Source of the DNA: Candidatus Blautia merdavium
GTDB taxonomy: Bacteria > Bacillota > Clostridia > Lachnospirales > Lachnospiraceae
NCBI GenBank assembly: GCA_019119975.1
Contig: DWVZ01000052.1
Coordinates: 1-63,929 of the forward strand
Length of the DNA stretch: 63,929 bases
Direction of reading: 5' to 3'
In this document: piece after piece, positions 1-8,878 of the stretch
How the letters are laid out: each line of letters opens with the position of its first letter
How positions within the stretch are numbered: position 1 is the stretch's first letter
Position numbers and translations under genes: made by a program
The notes under the pieces: generated by a model
The model's database searches: none
The model's input: only the letters and a program-made list of their open reading frames with translations
What the model was told of the DNA's origin: nothing

Positions 1-361
1 TGAAAACCTGATGAGAATGCTGGAGTCCAGACTGGACAACGTTGTATTCCGTCTCGGACTTGCAAGAACCAGACGTGAAGCAAGACAGATCGTGGATCAT
101 AAGCATGTGCTTGTAAATGGAAAGCAGATCAACATTCCTTCTTACCTGGTAAGTGCAGGAGATGTGATCGAGATCAGAGAAAAGAGCAAAGGTTCCCAGA
201 GATACAAAGATATCCTGGAATCCACAGGCGGACGTCTGGTACCGGCATGGCTGGAAGCTGATCAGGAAGCATTAAAGGGTGAAGTAAAAGCACTTCCTAC
301 AAGAGAAGAGATCGACGTTCCGGTCAACGAAATGCTGATCGTCGAGTTGTATTCTAAATAA
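1..361 (+). CDS. rpsD: Ribosomal protein uS4 (30S S4), 3' part
   Basis: This is the C-terminal ~119 residues of small-subunit protein S4, a primary 16S rRNA-binding assembly protein. The reading frame is open from the left edge, with codons in phase from base 2, so the start lies outside the window. The visible part holds the S4 RNA-binding domain ([16 protein letters not shown], then [20 protein letters not shown]) and the usual C-terminal region ending [12 protein letters not shown]. rpoA follows 86 bases later, the standard rpsM-rpsK-rpsD-rpoA-rplQ order. The ATG at base 11 is an internal Met, not the true start. Identification is secure. Confidence 0.97.
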   Translation, partial: ENLMRMLESRLDNVVFRLGLARTRREARQIVDHKHVLVNGKQINIPSYLVSAGDVIEIREKSKGSQRYKDILESTGGRLVPAWLEADQEALKGEVKALPTREEIDVPVNEMLIVELYSK

Positions 362-363
362 TC

Positions 364-392
364 ATGAGAAGCCTGCCTGTCAGGCTTTTCAT
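364..392 (+). terminator. Stem-loop between rpsD and rpoA
   Basis: A 12-bp stem with one G-T pair (364-375 with 381-392) and a 5-base loop directly follows the rpsD stop. The run of T is short (four) and lies inside the stem, so read-through into rpoA is likely. It could be a partial terminator or an RNA-processing site. Confidence 0.5.
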
Positions 393-447
393 AAGCGATC
401 ATTTTAAGAAGCTAAAAGAATAATGCACGCAGCAAGGAGGGCTTTGC

Positions 448-1407
448 ATGTTCGATTTTAACAAACCCAAAATTCAAATCACAGAAATGTCTGATGATAA
501 GAGATATGGGAAATTTGTGGTAGAGCCGCTGGAAAGAGGATACGGCATTACACTGGGCAACTCTTTAAGAAGAATCATGCTTTCTTCTTTACCGGGTGCT
601 GCTGTAAGCCAGGTCAAAATTGACGGTGTTCTCCATGAATTCAGTTCAATCCCGGGTGTGAAGGAAGATGTGACAGAGATCATCATGAACCTGAAAAACC
701 TGGCGATCAAGAACATGAGCGACGGCAACGAACCGAAAACTGCTTATATCGAGTTTGAAGGCGAAGGCGTTGTGACCGGTGCGGATATTCAGGTTGACCA
801 GGATCTGGAGATCTTAAATCCTGACCAGGTAATTGCCACCTTAAACGGCGGTACAGACTGCAAATTCAATGCAGAGCTGACCATTACCAAAGGCAGAGGA
901 TATATCAGCGCCGACAAGGGAAAGACAGATGACATGCCCATTGGTGCGATCGCGGTGGATTCCATCTATACACCGGTTGAGCGCGTGAATATGGCTGTTG
1001 AGAATACCCGTGTAGGTCAGGTTACCGATTACGATAAGCTGACCCTGGATATCTATACAAACGGAACTTTAGACGCAGACGAGGCGGTCAGCCTTGCTGC
1101 AAAAGTATTGAGTGAGCATTTAAGCCTGTTCATTGATCTTTCTGAAAGCGCAAAGACCGCTGAGGTCATGATCGAGAAGGAAGACAATGAGAAAGAAAAA
1201 GTTCTGGAAATGAACATCGACGAGCTGGAGCTCTCTGTTCGTTCCTACAACTGCTTAAAACGCGCCGGCATCAATACGGTAGAAGAGCTTTGCAACCGCA
1301 CCTCTGAGGATATGATGAAGGTCCGCAACCTGGGACGCAAATCCTTAGAAGAGGTCCTGGCGAAGCTGAAAGAGTTAGGCTTACAGCTGAATCCAAGCGA
1401 AGAGTAA
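448..1407 (+). CDS. rpoA: RNA polymerase alpha subunit
   Basis: Alpha subunit (319 aa), which dimerises to nucleate assembly of core RNA polymerase. The N-terminal assembly domain (about 1-230) includes [20 protein letters not shown] and the segment [12 protein letters not shown] linker leads to the C-terminal domain (about 250-315), with [16 protein letters not shown] and [15 protein letters not shown], the helix-hairpin-helix part that binds UP elements and activators. The ATG follows an AAGGAGG site. The length is normal for Firmicutes. It sits between rpsD and rplQ as expected. Confidence 0.99.
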   Translation: MFDFNKPKIQITEMSDDKRYGKFVVEPLERGYGITLGNSLRRIMLSSLPGAAVSQVKIDGVLHEFSSIPGVKEDVTEIIMNLKNLAIKNMSDGNEPKTAYIEFEGEGVVTGADIQVDQDLEILNPDQVIATLNGGTDCKFNAELTITKGRGYISADKGKTDDMPIGAIAVDSIYTPVERVNMAVENTRVGQVTDYDKLTLDIYTNGTLDADEAVSLAAKVLSEHLSLFIDLSESAKTAEVMIEKEDNEKEKVLEMNIDELELSVRSYNCLKRAGINTVEELCNRTSEDMMKVRNLGRKSLEEVLAKLKELGLQLNPSEE

Positions 1408-1500
1408 GCCGGAAAAGAGAATATTTATGGAAGATAAGCAGTGCGTCAGTAAGACCGAAGAGAGCATGGCGTACTGTTCCACAAATGGAGGAAATCTAAA

Positions 1501-2037
1501 ATGGCAAAATATAGAAAATTAGGCAGAACAGCTGACCAGAGAAAAGCTTTACTGAGAAATCAGGTAACCAATCTGTTATATCACGGAAAAATCGTTACAA
1601 CAGAATCCAAAGCAAAAGAAGTTCGCAAAATTGCTGAAAGCCTGATCGCTATGGCAGTTCGCGAGAAAGACAACTTTGAAACCGTTACCATCACTGCAAA
1701 GGTTGCCCGCAAAGATGAGAACGGCAAGAGAGTCAAAGAAGTTGTAGACGGAAAGAAAGTAACCGTATACGACGAAGTACAGAAAGAGATCAAGAAAGAC
1801 GCTCCTTCCAGATTACATGCAAGAAGACAGATGTTAAAAGTTCTGTATCCGGTAAAAGAAGTACCGGCAGCAGCAGCTGGAAAGAAGAAAAATACAAAAG
1901 AAGTTGACCTGGTAGAAAAATTATTCACAGAAGTTGCTCCTAAATACGCTGACCGCAATGGTGGTTATACAAGAATCATCAAGATCGGACCTCGTAAAGG
2001 CGATGCAGCTATGGAAGTAGTTTTAGAGCTGGTTTAA
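1501..2037 (+). CDS. rplQ: Ribosomal protein bL17 with a large internal insertion
   Basis: Large-subunit protein L17, located near the peptide exit tunnel. The N-terminus ([20 protein letters not shown]) and C-terminus ([20 protein letters not shown], then [16 protein letters not shown]) are canonical. The protein is 178 aa, whereas most bacterial L17 proteins are about 115-130 aa. The extra residues lie between about 58 and 130: a charged segment ([13 protein letters not shown], then [18 protein letters not shown]) and a short Ala/Lys linker ([10 protein letters not shown]). The frame is continuous, so this is a real insertion and not a frameshift. Last gene of the ribosomal operon; GGAGG lies upstream of the ATG. 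Confidence 0.97.
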   Translation: MAKYRKLGRTADQRKALLRNQVTNLLYHGKIVTTESKAKEVRKIAESLIAMAVREKDNFETVTITAKVARKDENGKRVKEVVDGKKVTVYDEVQKEIKKDAPSRLHARRQMLKVLYPVKEVPAAAAGKKKNTKEVDLVEKLFTEVAPKYADRNGGYTRIIKIGPRKGDAAMEVVLELV

Positions 2038-2073
2038 TTTTGTAAAACGACGGCTATGCCGAAGAGAATAACG

Positions 2074-2124
2074 CAGGGGTGCTGTATCAGCTGGTGCTGG
2101 TATGGCAGCCCTGTTTTCTTTTTT
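2074..2124 (+). terminator. Rho-independent terminator after rplQ
   Basis: The arm CAGGG-x-TGC (from 2074) pairs with GCA-x-CCCTG (2106-2113) across a ~23-base loop. It is followed by TTTTCTTTTTT. It ends the ribosomal-protein operon. Confidence 0.8.
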
Positions 2125-2149
2125 CGATTCTTCGGGTAAGAAAAAATTC

Positions 2150-2178
2150 TTGCTCCTTATGAAAAAAAGGAGTAGAAT
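2150..2178 (+). promoter_or_regulatory. Sigma-A type promoter for the lipid-kinase gene
   Basis: TTGCTC (2150-2155) and TAGAAT (2173-2178) are separated by exactly 17 bp, just after the rplQ terminator and about 28 bases before the next start codon. Confidence 0.6.
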
Positions 2179-2205
2179 GATAAGCCAGAGAAAAGGAGGC
2201 GGACT

Positions 2206-3135
2206 ATGAAGAAAAGAATGCTGTTTATCTTTAATGCCAGAGCGGGAAAGGGAAGCATTAAGAACCGGCTTGCGGATATTATCGATATTTTTATAAAAGG
2301 CGGATATGAGGTTCGCATTCATTCTACACAGTCTTATATGGACGGACTGAAAGTGGCGAAAAAGTGCGGCGGTGACTATGATCTGGTGGTGGCAAGCGGC
2401 GGAGACGGAACTCTGGACGAAATCGTTACCGGGCTGCTGAAGGGCGGTCATACCACTCCCATCGGATACATTCCGGCAGGCAGCACCAATGACTTTGCCA
2501 AAAGCCTTCATGTATCCAAAAATATGCTGCAGGCAGCCACGGATATTGTGGAAGGACTTCCTCACGCTTTTGACGTAGGCAGGTTTAACGATGATCTCTT
2601 TGTCTATATCGCGGCGTTCGGGCTTTTTACCGATGTTTCCTATGAGACCAATCAGGATTTGAAAAATATACTGGGACATGCGGCATATATTCTGGAAGGA
2701 ACTCAGAGACTGTTTAATATTAAGTCCTACCAACTGCTGGTGCGCTGGGAGGAATCCCAGCTGGAGGGTGAGTTTATCTTCGGTATGGTCAGCAATACCA
2801 CCTCGGTAGGCGGTTTCCAGAAACTGACAGGTCCGGACGTAATGCTGGACGACGGGGTTTTTGAGGTGATGCTGGTGAGAAAGCCGAAAAATATCCTGGA
2901 GTTAAATGAAATTATCGCGTCTTTGCTGGGAAACGCGGATACCAAGCTGATCGAAGCTTTTAAGACTTCCTCCCTGACCATTGTCTGTGAAGAGGAGATC
3001 TCATGGACCCTGGACGGAGAATTCGGCGGAGAACACAGAGAAGTAAATATTAAGAATAGGAAGCATGCGGTGCAGATCATGCTCCCCAAAAACGAAGAAG
3101 CGCCGCTGATCCATATCCCGGAAGAAAACCCCTGA
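2206..3135 (+). CDS. Diacylglycerol kinase family (DgkB/YegS-like) lipid kinase
   Basis: Predicted cytosolic lipid kinase of 309 aa. In Gram-positives, members of this family (DgkB) phosphorylate diacylglycerol released during lipoteichoic-acid synthesis so that it can re-enter phospholipid synthesis. The catalytic-domain glycine motif GGDGTLDEIV starts at residue 65, preceded by the N-terminal strand FIFNARAGKG and followed by IPAGSTNDFAKSL (89-101), all hallmarks of the DAGK_cat fold. A C-terminal beta domain ends the protein. The start is supported by AAAGGAGG. It is transcribed alone from its own promoter. The substrate cannot be read from sequence: sphingosine- or YegS-like lipids are alternatives. 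Confidence 0.88.
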   Translation: MKKRMLFIFNARAGKGSIKNRLADIIDIFIKGGYEVRIHSTQSYMDGLKVAKKCGGDYDLVVASGGDGTLDEIVTGLLKGGHTTPIGYIPAGSTNDFAKSLHVSKNMLQAATDIVEGLPHAFDVGRFNDDLFVYIAAFGLFTDVSYETNQDLKNILGHAAYILEGTQRLFNIKSYQLLVRWEESQLEGEFIFGMVSNTTSVGGFQKLTGPDVMLDDGVFEVMLVRKPKNILELNEIIASLLGNADTKLIEAFKTSSLTIVCEEEISWTLDGEFGGEHREVNIKNRKHAVQIMLPKNEEAPLIHIPEENP

Positions 3136-3139
3136 CCTT

Positions 3140-3168
3140 TTGCCCCCGGATATCATAAGATATAAAAA
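3140..3168 (+). promoter_or_regulatory. Possible promoter for the MntP/YtaF-like gene
   Basis: TTGCCC (3140-3145) is followed after 17 bp by TAAAAA (3163-3168); TATAAA at 3161 is an alternative -10. It falls in the short gap after the lipid-kinase gene. Neither hexamer is strong. Confidence 0.4.
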
Positions 3169-3188
3169 AGGATATTTCGGGGTGTGTC

Positions 3189-3743
3189 ATGGAGATACCA
3201 GAGGTTATCCGGGGATTTCTGTTGATTTTTGCACTGACCACAGATTCTTTTGTGGTCAGTTTTGCATATGGAATGAGCGGCACGGTCATGGCGTGGGGAA
3301 CCGTCGCCGGTATGAATCTGATCATGAGTTCCCTTCTGGGCGCTGCCCTGTGGGCAGGAAATGCCGCGGCGGGTTTCGTGCCCGGCTGGGCAGCGTCCTG
3401 GCTGGGAACCGGATTTTTATTTGTGATCGGCGTATACCGTCTGTGTGCCTTTTTCCGGAAAAAGGAGGAGAAAGAGCAGGAGAAAACCAGGGCGCTGACA
3501 GGAGGAACTGCCGTTCTTCTGGCGTTTGCCCTGTCTGCGGACAGTCTGGCGGCAGGGCTGGGGACAGGACTGGTGCAGTCCGGGGAAATGCTTTTGGCAG
3601 TGGGCTCCTTTTTTGGAGGGATCCTTATGATGAAAGCAGGCTGGATCCTGGGGTTTCAGGGAAGGCAGGCAGCCGGCAGAGATCTTTCCTGGCTGGGAGG
3701 GGTCTGTCTGCTGGCGCTTGCCTTTTCTTCCCTGTGGCTGTAG
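3189..3743 (+). CDS. MntP/YtaF-like membrane protein (putative manganese efflux)
   Basis: Integral membrane protein of 184 aa with about six hydrophobic segments. It has an internal repeat in which each half carries an Asp-Ser signature: FALTTDSFVVSFAYG (D19) and FALSADSLAAGLGTG (D118). This pattern is typical of the MntP (YebN) manganese exporter superfamily and its sporulation relative YtaF. A charged loop (RKKEEKEQEKTR, about 90-101) splits the halves. A second frame is open over the same bases (3140-3751), but it encodes an Arg/Gly/Cys-rich, non-membrane sequence and is rejected. The ribosome site is weak. Function in Mn2+ export is family inference; YtaF-like roles are possible. Confidence 0.8.
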   Translation: MEIPEVIRGFLLIFALTTDSFVVSFAYGMSGTVMAWGTVAGMNLIMSSLLGAALWAGNAAAGFVPGWAASWLGTGFLFVIGVYRLCAFFRKKEEKEQEKTRALTGGTAVLLAFALSADSLAAGLGTGLVQSGEMLLAVGSFFGGILMMKAGWILGFQGRQAAGRDLSWLGGVCLLALAFSSLWL

Positions 3744-3775
3744 CTGCCTGAGAGCTGGCGGCACAGAAAAAATGC

Positions 3776-3804
3776 TTGCATTTTCCATGTATTTGAGGTA
3801 TCTT
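3776..3804 (+). promoter_or_regulatory. Sigma-A type promoter for glutamine synthetase
   Basis: TTGCAT (3776-3781) and TATCTT (3799-3804) with a 17-bp spacer, 57 bases before the ATG. I saw no obvious operator next to it. Confidence 0.6.
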
Positions 3805-3860
3805 AGAAACAGTTTTAAGAAGCTTACGGGCTTCCCAGATTGGAGAAAGGATCATAACAT

Positions 3861-5975
3861 ATGAGTGAATATACAAATGTAGCTGAAATATTCGGCGAAG
3901 ACGTGTTCAACGACACGGTGATGCAGCAGCGCCTTCCGAAGAAAGTCTATAAGGATCTGAAACAGACCATCCTGGAGGGCAAGGAGCTGTCTCTGGAGAT
4001 GGCAGATGTCATTGCCCATGAAATGAAGGAATGGGCGATCGAAAAGGGCGCTACCCATTATACCCACTGGTTCCAGCCGCTGACAGGAGTGACTGCGGAG
4101 AAGCATGATTCCTTTATTACAGCTCCTCTTCCCAGCGGAAAGGTTTTGATGAGCTTTTCCGGAAAGGAACTGATCAAAGGAGAACCGGATGCCTCCTCCT
4201 TTCCATCCGGAGGGTTAAGAGCTACATTTGAAGCCAGAGGCTATACGGCATGGGATTGTACCTCTCCGGCGTTTGTAAGACACGATGCCGCAGGCGCTAC
4301 CCTTTGCATTCCTACCGCTTTCTGCTCTTACACAGGAGAAGCGCTGGATCAGAAGACTCCTCTGCTGCGTTCTATGCAGGCGATCAATACCCAGGCGCTG
4401 CGGCTGCTGCGTCTGTTCGGAGATACCACATCCAAGCGTGTGATCCCTTCCGTAGGGGCGGAGCAGGAATACTTCCTGGTCAATGACGAGAAATTCCGTA
4501 AGAGAAAAGACCTGGTGTTTACCGGAAGGACTCTTTTCGGTGCCATGCCGCCCAAGGGACAGGAGATGGATGACCATTACCTGGGAACCATCCGTCAGAA
4601 GGTTTCCGCTTATATGAAGCATGTCAACGAAGAGCTGTGGAGACTGGGTGTTACGGCGAAGACCCAGCATAATGAGGCAGCTCCGGCACAGCATGAGCTG
4701 GCGCCTATCTACGCAGAGGCAAATGTGGAAGTGGACCACAACCAGATCATTATGCAGACTTTAAAGAGGGTGGCTTCCCAGCACGGCATGAAATGCCTGC
4801 TTCACGAAAAGCCTTTTGCAGGGGTTAATGGCTCCGGAAAGCACAACAACTGGTCCCTGACCACAGATACCGGCTATAATCTTCTGGATCCGGGCAATAC
4901 GCCTCATGAGAACATCCAGTTCCTTCTGGTGCTCAGCTGTATTCTGAAAGCTGTGGATGTCCATGCGGATCTGCTGCGGGAATCTGCCGCGGATGTAGGA
5001 AATGACCATCGTCTGGGCGCAAACGAAGCTCCGCCGGCAATTATTTCCGTATTTTTGGGAGACCAGCTGACCGATGTGATGAACCAGCTGATCACTACAG
5101 GTATGGCAAAAAGCAGCATTGAAAGCGAAGTGCTGGATACAGGCGTTAAGGCGATTCCGGATTTTATGAGGGATACCACAGACCGAAACAGAACTTCACC
5201 CTTTGCCTTTACCGGCAATAAATTTGAATTCCGTATGGTAGGCTCCAGGGATTCCATTGCACCGGCAAACGTGGTGCTCAATACCATTGTGGCAGAAGCG
5301 TTTCAGGAAGCCTGCGACGTGCTGGAACAGGCAGATAATTTTGAGATCGCAGTCCATGATCTGATGAAAAAGAATTTCACAGAGCATCAGAGAATTGTCT
5401 TTAACGGAAACGGCTATTCCAAAGAGTGGGTAAAAATGGCAGAAGAGCGGGGACTGCCCAATCTGTCCTGTATGGTGGAAACCATTGAGACCCTGACTAC
5501 GGATAAGGCAGTCAAACTCTTTGAAACCTTCGGCGTATTTACGGAGGCAGAGCTGGAAGCCAGAAAAGAAATCAAATACGAAACCTATTCCAAGGCGATC
5601 AATATCGAAGCCAGAACCATGATCGACATGGCAGGCAAGCAGATCGTTCCTGCGGTTATCCGCTACACCAGACAGCTTGCCGATGCCATTAACGCCATTG
5701 TGGCAGCCGGTGTGCTGGATGTGGATGTACAGTCTGAACTTTTAAGAGAAGCTTCTGGTTTATTAAAGGAAACACAGGAAGCGCTGAACCATCTGCGCCA
5801 GGTGACTGTCCAGGCAGCCGAGATGGAGGATGGAAAGGATAAGGCATTCTTCTACCGCAGACAGGTGATTCCTGCTATGGAGGCTTTAAGAAAGCCGGTG
5901 GATGAGCTGGAGATGATCGTAGATAAGGATATCTGGCCCATGCCGTCCTATGGCGATCTGTTATTTGAAGTATAG
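3861..5975 (+). CDS. glnN: Type III glutamine synthetase (GSIII)
   Basis: Forms glutamine from glutamate, ammonia and ATP; main route of ammonium assimilation in the cytosol. At 704 aa it matches the GSIII class and not GSI (about 450 aa). It carries the class-typical block [19 protein letters not shown] (about 114-132), the metal/glutamate-site segment GAEQEYFLV, and [12 protein letters not shown], followed by [13 protein letters not shown], all recognisable GSIII catalytic motifs. The start ATG has GGAGAAAGG upstream. It is monocistronic with its own promoter. GSI feedback elements (adenylation loop, GlnR operators) are not visible. No glutamate synthase is nearby. Confidence 0.97.
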   Translation: MSEYTNVAEIFGEDVFNDTVMQQRLPKKVYKDLKQTILEGKELSLEMADVIAHEMKEWAIEKGATHYTHWFQPLTGVTAEKHDSFITAPLPSGKVLMSFSGKELIKGEPDASSFPSGGLRATFEARGYTAWDCTSPAFVRHDAAGATLCIPTAFCSYTGEALDQKTPLLRSMQAINTQALRLLRLFGDTTSKRVIPSVGAEQEYFLVNDEKFRKRKDLVFTGRTLFGAMPPKGQEMDDHYLGTIRQKVSAYMKHVNEELWRLGVTAKTQHNEAAPAQHELAPIYAEANVEVDHNQIIMQTLKRVASQHGMKCLLHEKPFAGVNGSGKHNNWSLTTDTGYNLLDPGNTPHENIQFLLVLSCILKAVDVHADLLRESAADVGNDHRLGANEAPPAIISVFLGDQLTDVMNQLITTGMAKSSIESEVLDTGVKAIPDFMRDTTDRNRTSPFAFTGNKFEFRMVGSRDSIAPANVVLNTIVAEAFQEACDVLEQADNFEIAVHDLMKKNFTEHQRIVFNGNGYSKEWVKMAEERGLPNLSCMVETIETLTTDKAVKLFETFGVFTEAELEARKEIKYETYSKAINIEARTMIDMAGKQIVPAVIRYTRQLADAINAIVAAGVLDVDVQSELLREASGLLKETQEALNHLRQVTVQAAEMEDGKDKAFFYRRQVIPAMEALRKPVDELEMIVDKDIWPMPSYGDLLFEV

Positions 5976-6014
5976 AAAAAGCAGCGGTACAGCAAGAAAA
6001 CCGCTGGATAAACT

Positions 6015-6040
6015 GCAGGGTGCTCAGATGGGCACCCTGC
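6015..6040 (+). other. Perfect stem-loop between glnN and the AAA gene
   Basis: A 9-bp GC-rich stem, GCAGGGTGC (6015-6023) with GCACCCTGC (6032-6040), has an 8-base loop and sits 18 bases before the next ATG. There is no T-run, so it is more likely an attenuator or RNA-processing/stability element than a standard terminator. Confidence 0.5.
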
Positions 6041-6057
6041 GCTGTTAGGAGGAGAAA

Positions 6058-6981
6058 ATGGAAGAACGACTGGGTTTTTTAAAAGAACAGCAGGTGGATC
6101 CCGCTCTGATCGAAGGAGCAAGGGAATTCTGCGCCAGATATCCGGTGGCAGAGGAGGAAGCGAAAAGAGTTGCAAAGCCGGATATCCCCTTTTATGGAAG
6201 AGAAGTGCTTGAGATGGGGATCGCCGCGCTGCTGGAAGGAGAGAACCTGCTCCTGACCGGCGCCAAGGCAACGGGAAAAAACGTGCTGGCAGAGAACCTT
6301 GCCTGGATCTTCGGGCGTCCGGTGTACAATGTTTCTTTTCATGTGAATACCGACAGCGGAGACCTGATCGGAACCGATACCTTTCTGGACAATCAGGTGC
6401 AGCTGAGAAAGGGCAGTATTTACCGCTGCGCCCAGTTCGGCGGGTTCGGCATCCTGGATGAGATCAATATGGCAAAAAACGATGCTGTTTCCGTGCTCCA
6501 TGCCGCGCTGGACTACCGCAGATGCATTGATGTGCCGGGCTATGACCGGATCGATATGCATGAGGCTGCCAGATTCATCGGCACCATGAATTACGGCTAT
6601 GCAGGAACGAAGGAACTCAATGAGGCGCTGGTGTCCCGCTTCCTGGTCATTGATATGCCTGCCCAGGATGAGGATACGCTGAATTATATTATCCGTCTGA
6701 AATTTCCCGGGATCAAGACCCATGCGCTGAAGCAGTGGACCGGGCTTTTTATGGATCTGCAGCTGAAAGCCCAGAATAGTGAGATCACCACAAAGGCGCT
6801 GGACTTAAGAGGGATGCTGGGAGCGCTTAAGACCATCCATCAGGGACTGAATCCTTCCCTGGCGGTTCAGATGGGCGTAGTAAATAAATGTTTTGATATT
6901 TTTGAAAAGGAAATCGTGCAGGATGTGGTCATGACCAGGATTCCACAGTCTTGGACACCTCAGGACGTATTTGAAGATTAG
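6058..6981 (+). CDS. MoxR-family AAA+ ATPase
   Basis: Cytosolic AAA+ ATPase of 307 aa of the MoxR/CbbQ-NorQ type. These use ATP to remodel or insert cofactors into a client, generally with a VWA-domain partner. Walker A is GAKATGKN (68-75), Walker B is GILDEINMAK (131-140), and the later segments GTMNYGYAGTKELNEALVSR supply sensor and arginine-finger features. The ATG follows TAGGAGGAG. The VWA partner begins 14 bases after the stop, so the two are surely co-transcribed. The client is unknown; glutamine synthetase directly upstream is a neighbour only and need not be the target. Confidence 0.9.
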   Translation: MEERLGFLKEQQVDPALIEGAREFCARYPVAEEEAKRVAKPDIPFYGREVLEMGIAALLEGENLLLTGAKATGKNVLAENLAWIFGRPVYNVSFHVNTDSGDLIGTDTFLDNQVQLRKGSIYRCAQFGGFGILDEINMAKNDAVSVLHAALDYRRCIDVPGYDRIDMHEAARFIGTMNYGYAGTKELNEALVSRFLVIDMPAQDEDTLNYIIRLKFPGIKTHALKQWTGLFMDLQLKAQNSEITTKALDLRGMLGALKTIHQGLNPSLAVQMGVVNKCFDIFEKEIVQDVVMTRIPQSWTPQDVFED

Positions 6982-6995
6982 GAAGGGCAGGAGCC

Positions 6996-8765
6996 ATGGA
7001 CGAATTTCAGCTGGAACTGGAAAACAGAATCAAGAATCTCATGTGGACGGTCAGCGGTGATTATGCTCTGGACTTTAAACCGGATGTACAGGCATTTGCC
7101 CGTTCCAAATACATTGCCCTGTACGACGGGATCAAACAGGGGGCATTTGCCAGATATTTTGACCGGGAGGAGTTCTCTCTTTACCTGGTCAAAAAGATCT
7201 ACCTCCACGGCATGGAAGCCCCTCTTTTGACCATTGCCCAGCTCTGTATTGAATTCGCGGTTTCCGGGAAGATTATAGAAGAGAGAGAAGGCGTGGGAGA
7301 GATCCGCAGGAGAGCCTGTGAGGATGTGCTGGAGCTGGATCTTCACCGGTTATTAGAAACGGAACCGGGAAGGCTTAAGATCGCTCTTCTGCGGGAGGTC
7401 TTAGAGGGCAGGCAGCCTGCCACGGCAAAGGTCCGGGACTATATGGACCGGGTGGAGGCGCTGGAGAAAGCAGAGACCACCATGGACCTGATCCGTACCG
7501 CAGACTTTCTCTATAATGCCATTGCAGATCCCTACTTTGAAAGAAAGCATGGGAATCTGGAGCAGGTCCTGTCTGTGACCCTGGAAGAACTGACAGAATT
7601 TTCCTGGAAGGATTATCTGGAAGAGGAAGCTTTGGAAGAAAGCCTGGAAGCCTATATGGAAAAAATGGCAGAGAACATGACCGGGCTGGAGACCCAGGAC
7701 ACAAAAGAGCAGGAAGAGAAGGAAGAAGAGCACACCGGGCAGAAGAAAAAAATCCTGGTAGTGGACGAAGAAGCACTGGAAAAAATGTACTCCTATGTGG
7801 AGCGCAATTATGGGAAAAGCTTTCTTCCCCCCAAGGAGCAGAAACGGCTGAATCACCTGATGTGCCGGGGCGTTCATGGGGACTGCAGCCTGTACTTTAC
7901 CAAAGGCATTTTGCAGGGACCGGTACTGCGGAATTATCAGTATGAATATGCCAGGAAGCAGAAGGATAAGAATCTGTACCAATATTATGACAATCACCGC
8001 GCAGTGAAGAACAATATCCGGATATTGACCGATATGCTGAAAAAGACTCTGGTCATGCGGGATGAGACCGAGGAGATCCTTTCGGACCGGGGTAAGATCC
8101 TTCCGGCAAAGCTGTGGAAGATCGGCAGGACCAGCGATGCCGGCTTTTTCAAAAGAGAGCTGCGCTGCGACTCCAGCAGCTTTGTGGTGGATATCCTGAT
8201 CGATGCCAGCGGTTCCCAGCAGAGCCGCCAGGGGCAGGTGGCGATCCAGGCATATATATTAAGCGAGGCTCTGAGCAATGTTGGGATTCCCCACAGAGTT
8301 ATGAGTTTCTGTACATTCTGGGACTATACCATTCTTCATCAGTTCCGGGATTACGATGCGGACAGAAGAGAGAACGGAAATGTCTTTGAATACAGGGCGT
8401 CTTCCAACAACCGGGACGGGCTTGCCATAAAGGCAGCAGGAGAAGGGCTTTTCGCCAGAGACGAGGAGCATAAGATCCTGATTCTTTTAAGTGACGGAAG
8501 ACCCTATGACGTGATCCTGAACCGTCCTAACGCCAGGAACCCCCAGCCCTATCAGGGAGAGTATGCGGTAAAGGATACAGGATTTGAAGTGCGCAGGTTA
8601 AGGAGCCAGGGGATCTGCGTGCTGGGAGTATTTGCAGGAGAAGAGAAGGATCTTGCTGCGGAGAAGAAGATCTTTGGAAAGGATTTTGCGTATATCCGCA
8701 GTATTTCCGGATTCTCTCCGGTGGTGGGCAGGTATCTGATGAAGCAGCTGGAACGGGAAGAATAA
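6996..8765 (+). CDS. VWA-domain partner of the MoxR ATPase (CobT/NorD-like)
   Basis: Cytosolic protein of 589 aa. The C-terminal von Willebrand A domain carries the MIDAS motif DASGSQQS (D403, S405, S407) after VVDILI. A Thr/Asp-containing region (LLSDGRPYDV) completes the metal site. The N-terminal ~220 residues are helical and lack recognised motifs, and the acidic linker TKEQEEKEEEHTGQKKK (about 230-246) resembles the charged linkers of CobT/NorD proteins. Such proteins pair with MoxR-type ATPases, here encoded immediately upstream, to activate or metallate an enzyme. No nitric-oxide reductase, Rubisco or cobaltochelatase gene is in view, so the client is unknown. Confidence 0.87.
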   Translation: MDEFQLELENRIKNLMWTVSGDYALDFKPDVQAFARSKYIALYDGIKQGAFARYFDREEFSLYLVKKIYLHGMEAPLLTIAQLCIEFAVSGKIIEEREGVGEIRRRACEDVLELDLHRLLETEPGRLKIALLREVLEGRQPATAKVRDYMDRVEALEKAETTMDLIRTADFLYNAIADPYFERKHGNLEQVLSVTLEELTEFSWKDYLEEEALEESLEAYMEKMAENMTGLETQDTKEQEEKEEEHTGQKKKILVVDEEALEKMYSYVERNYGKSFLPPKEQKRLNHLMCRGVHGDCSLYFTKGILQGPVLRNYQYEYARKQKDKNLYQYYDNHRAVKNNIRILTDMLKKTLVMRDETEEILSDRGKILPAKLWKIGRTSDAGFFKRELRCDSSSFVVDILIDASGSQQSRQGQVAIQAYILSEALSNVGIPHRVMSFCTFWDYTILHQFRDYDADRRENGNVFEYRASSNNRDGLAIKAAGEGLFARDEEHKILILLSDGRPYDVILNRPNARNPQPYQGEYAVKDTGFEVRRLRSQGICVLGVFAGEEKDLAAEKKIFGKDFAYIRSISGFSPVVGRYLMKQLEREE

Positions 8766-8770
8766 AAAAC

Positions 8771-8799
8771 TTGCTATCCCATTCGTTTTCTGATATAAT
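8771..8799 (+). promoter_or_regulatory. Sigma-A type promoter upstream of the WecG/TagA-like gene
   Basis: TTGCTA (8771-8776), 17 bp, then a perfect TATAAT (8794-8799). It begins 6 bases after the VWA gene's stop codon. The leader to the ATG is about 75 bases. Confidence 0.7.
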
Positions 8800-8878
8800 A
8801 ACCCAATATGTGCTGCAGAAGGATCGGAACTGAAAACCGCAGCAAAGGTACTGAAAACCATTTAATGGAGCTGACGCT

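Noticed and set aside
3140-3751. Alternative + strand frame overlapping the MntP/YtaF-like gene
   Set aside because: Encodes a Gly/Arg/Cys-rich sequence without hydrophobic segments, while the other frame gives a duplicated membrane protein with family motifs.
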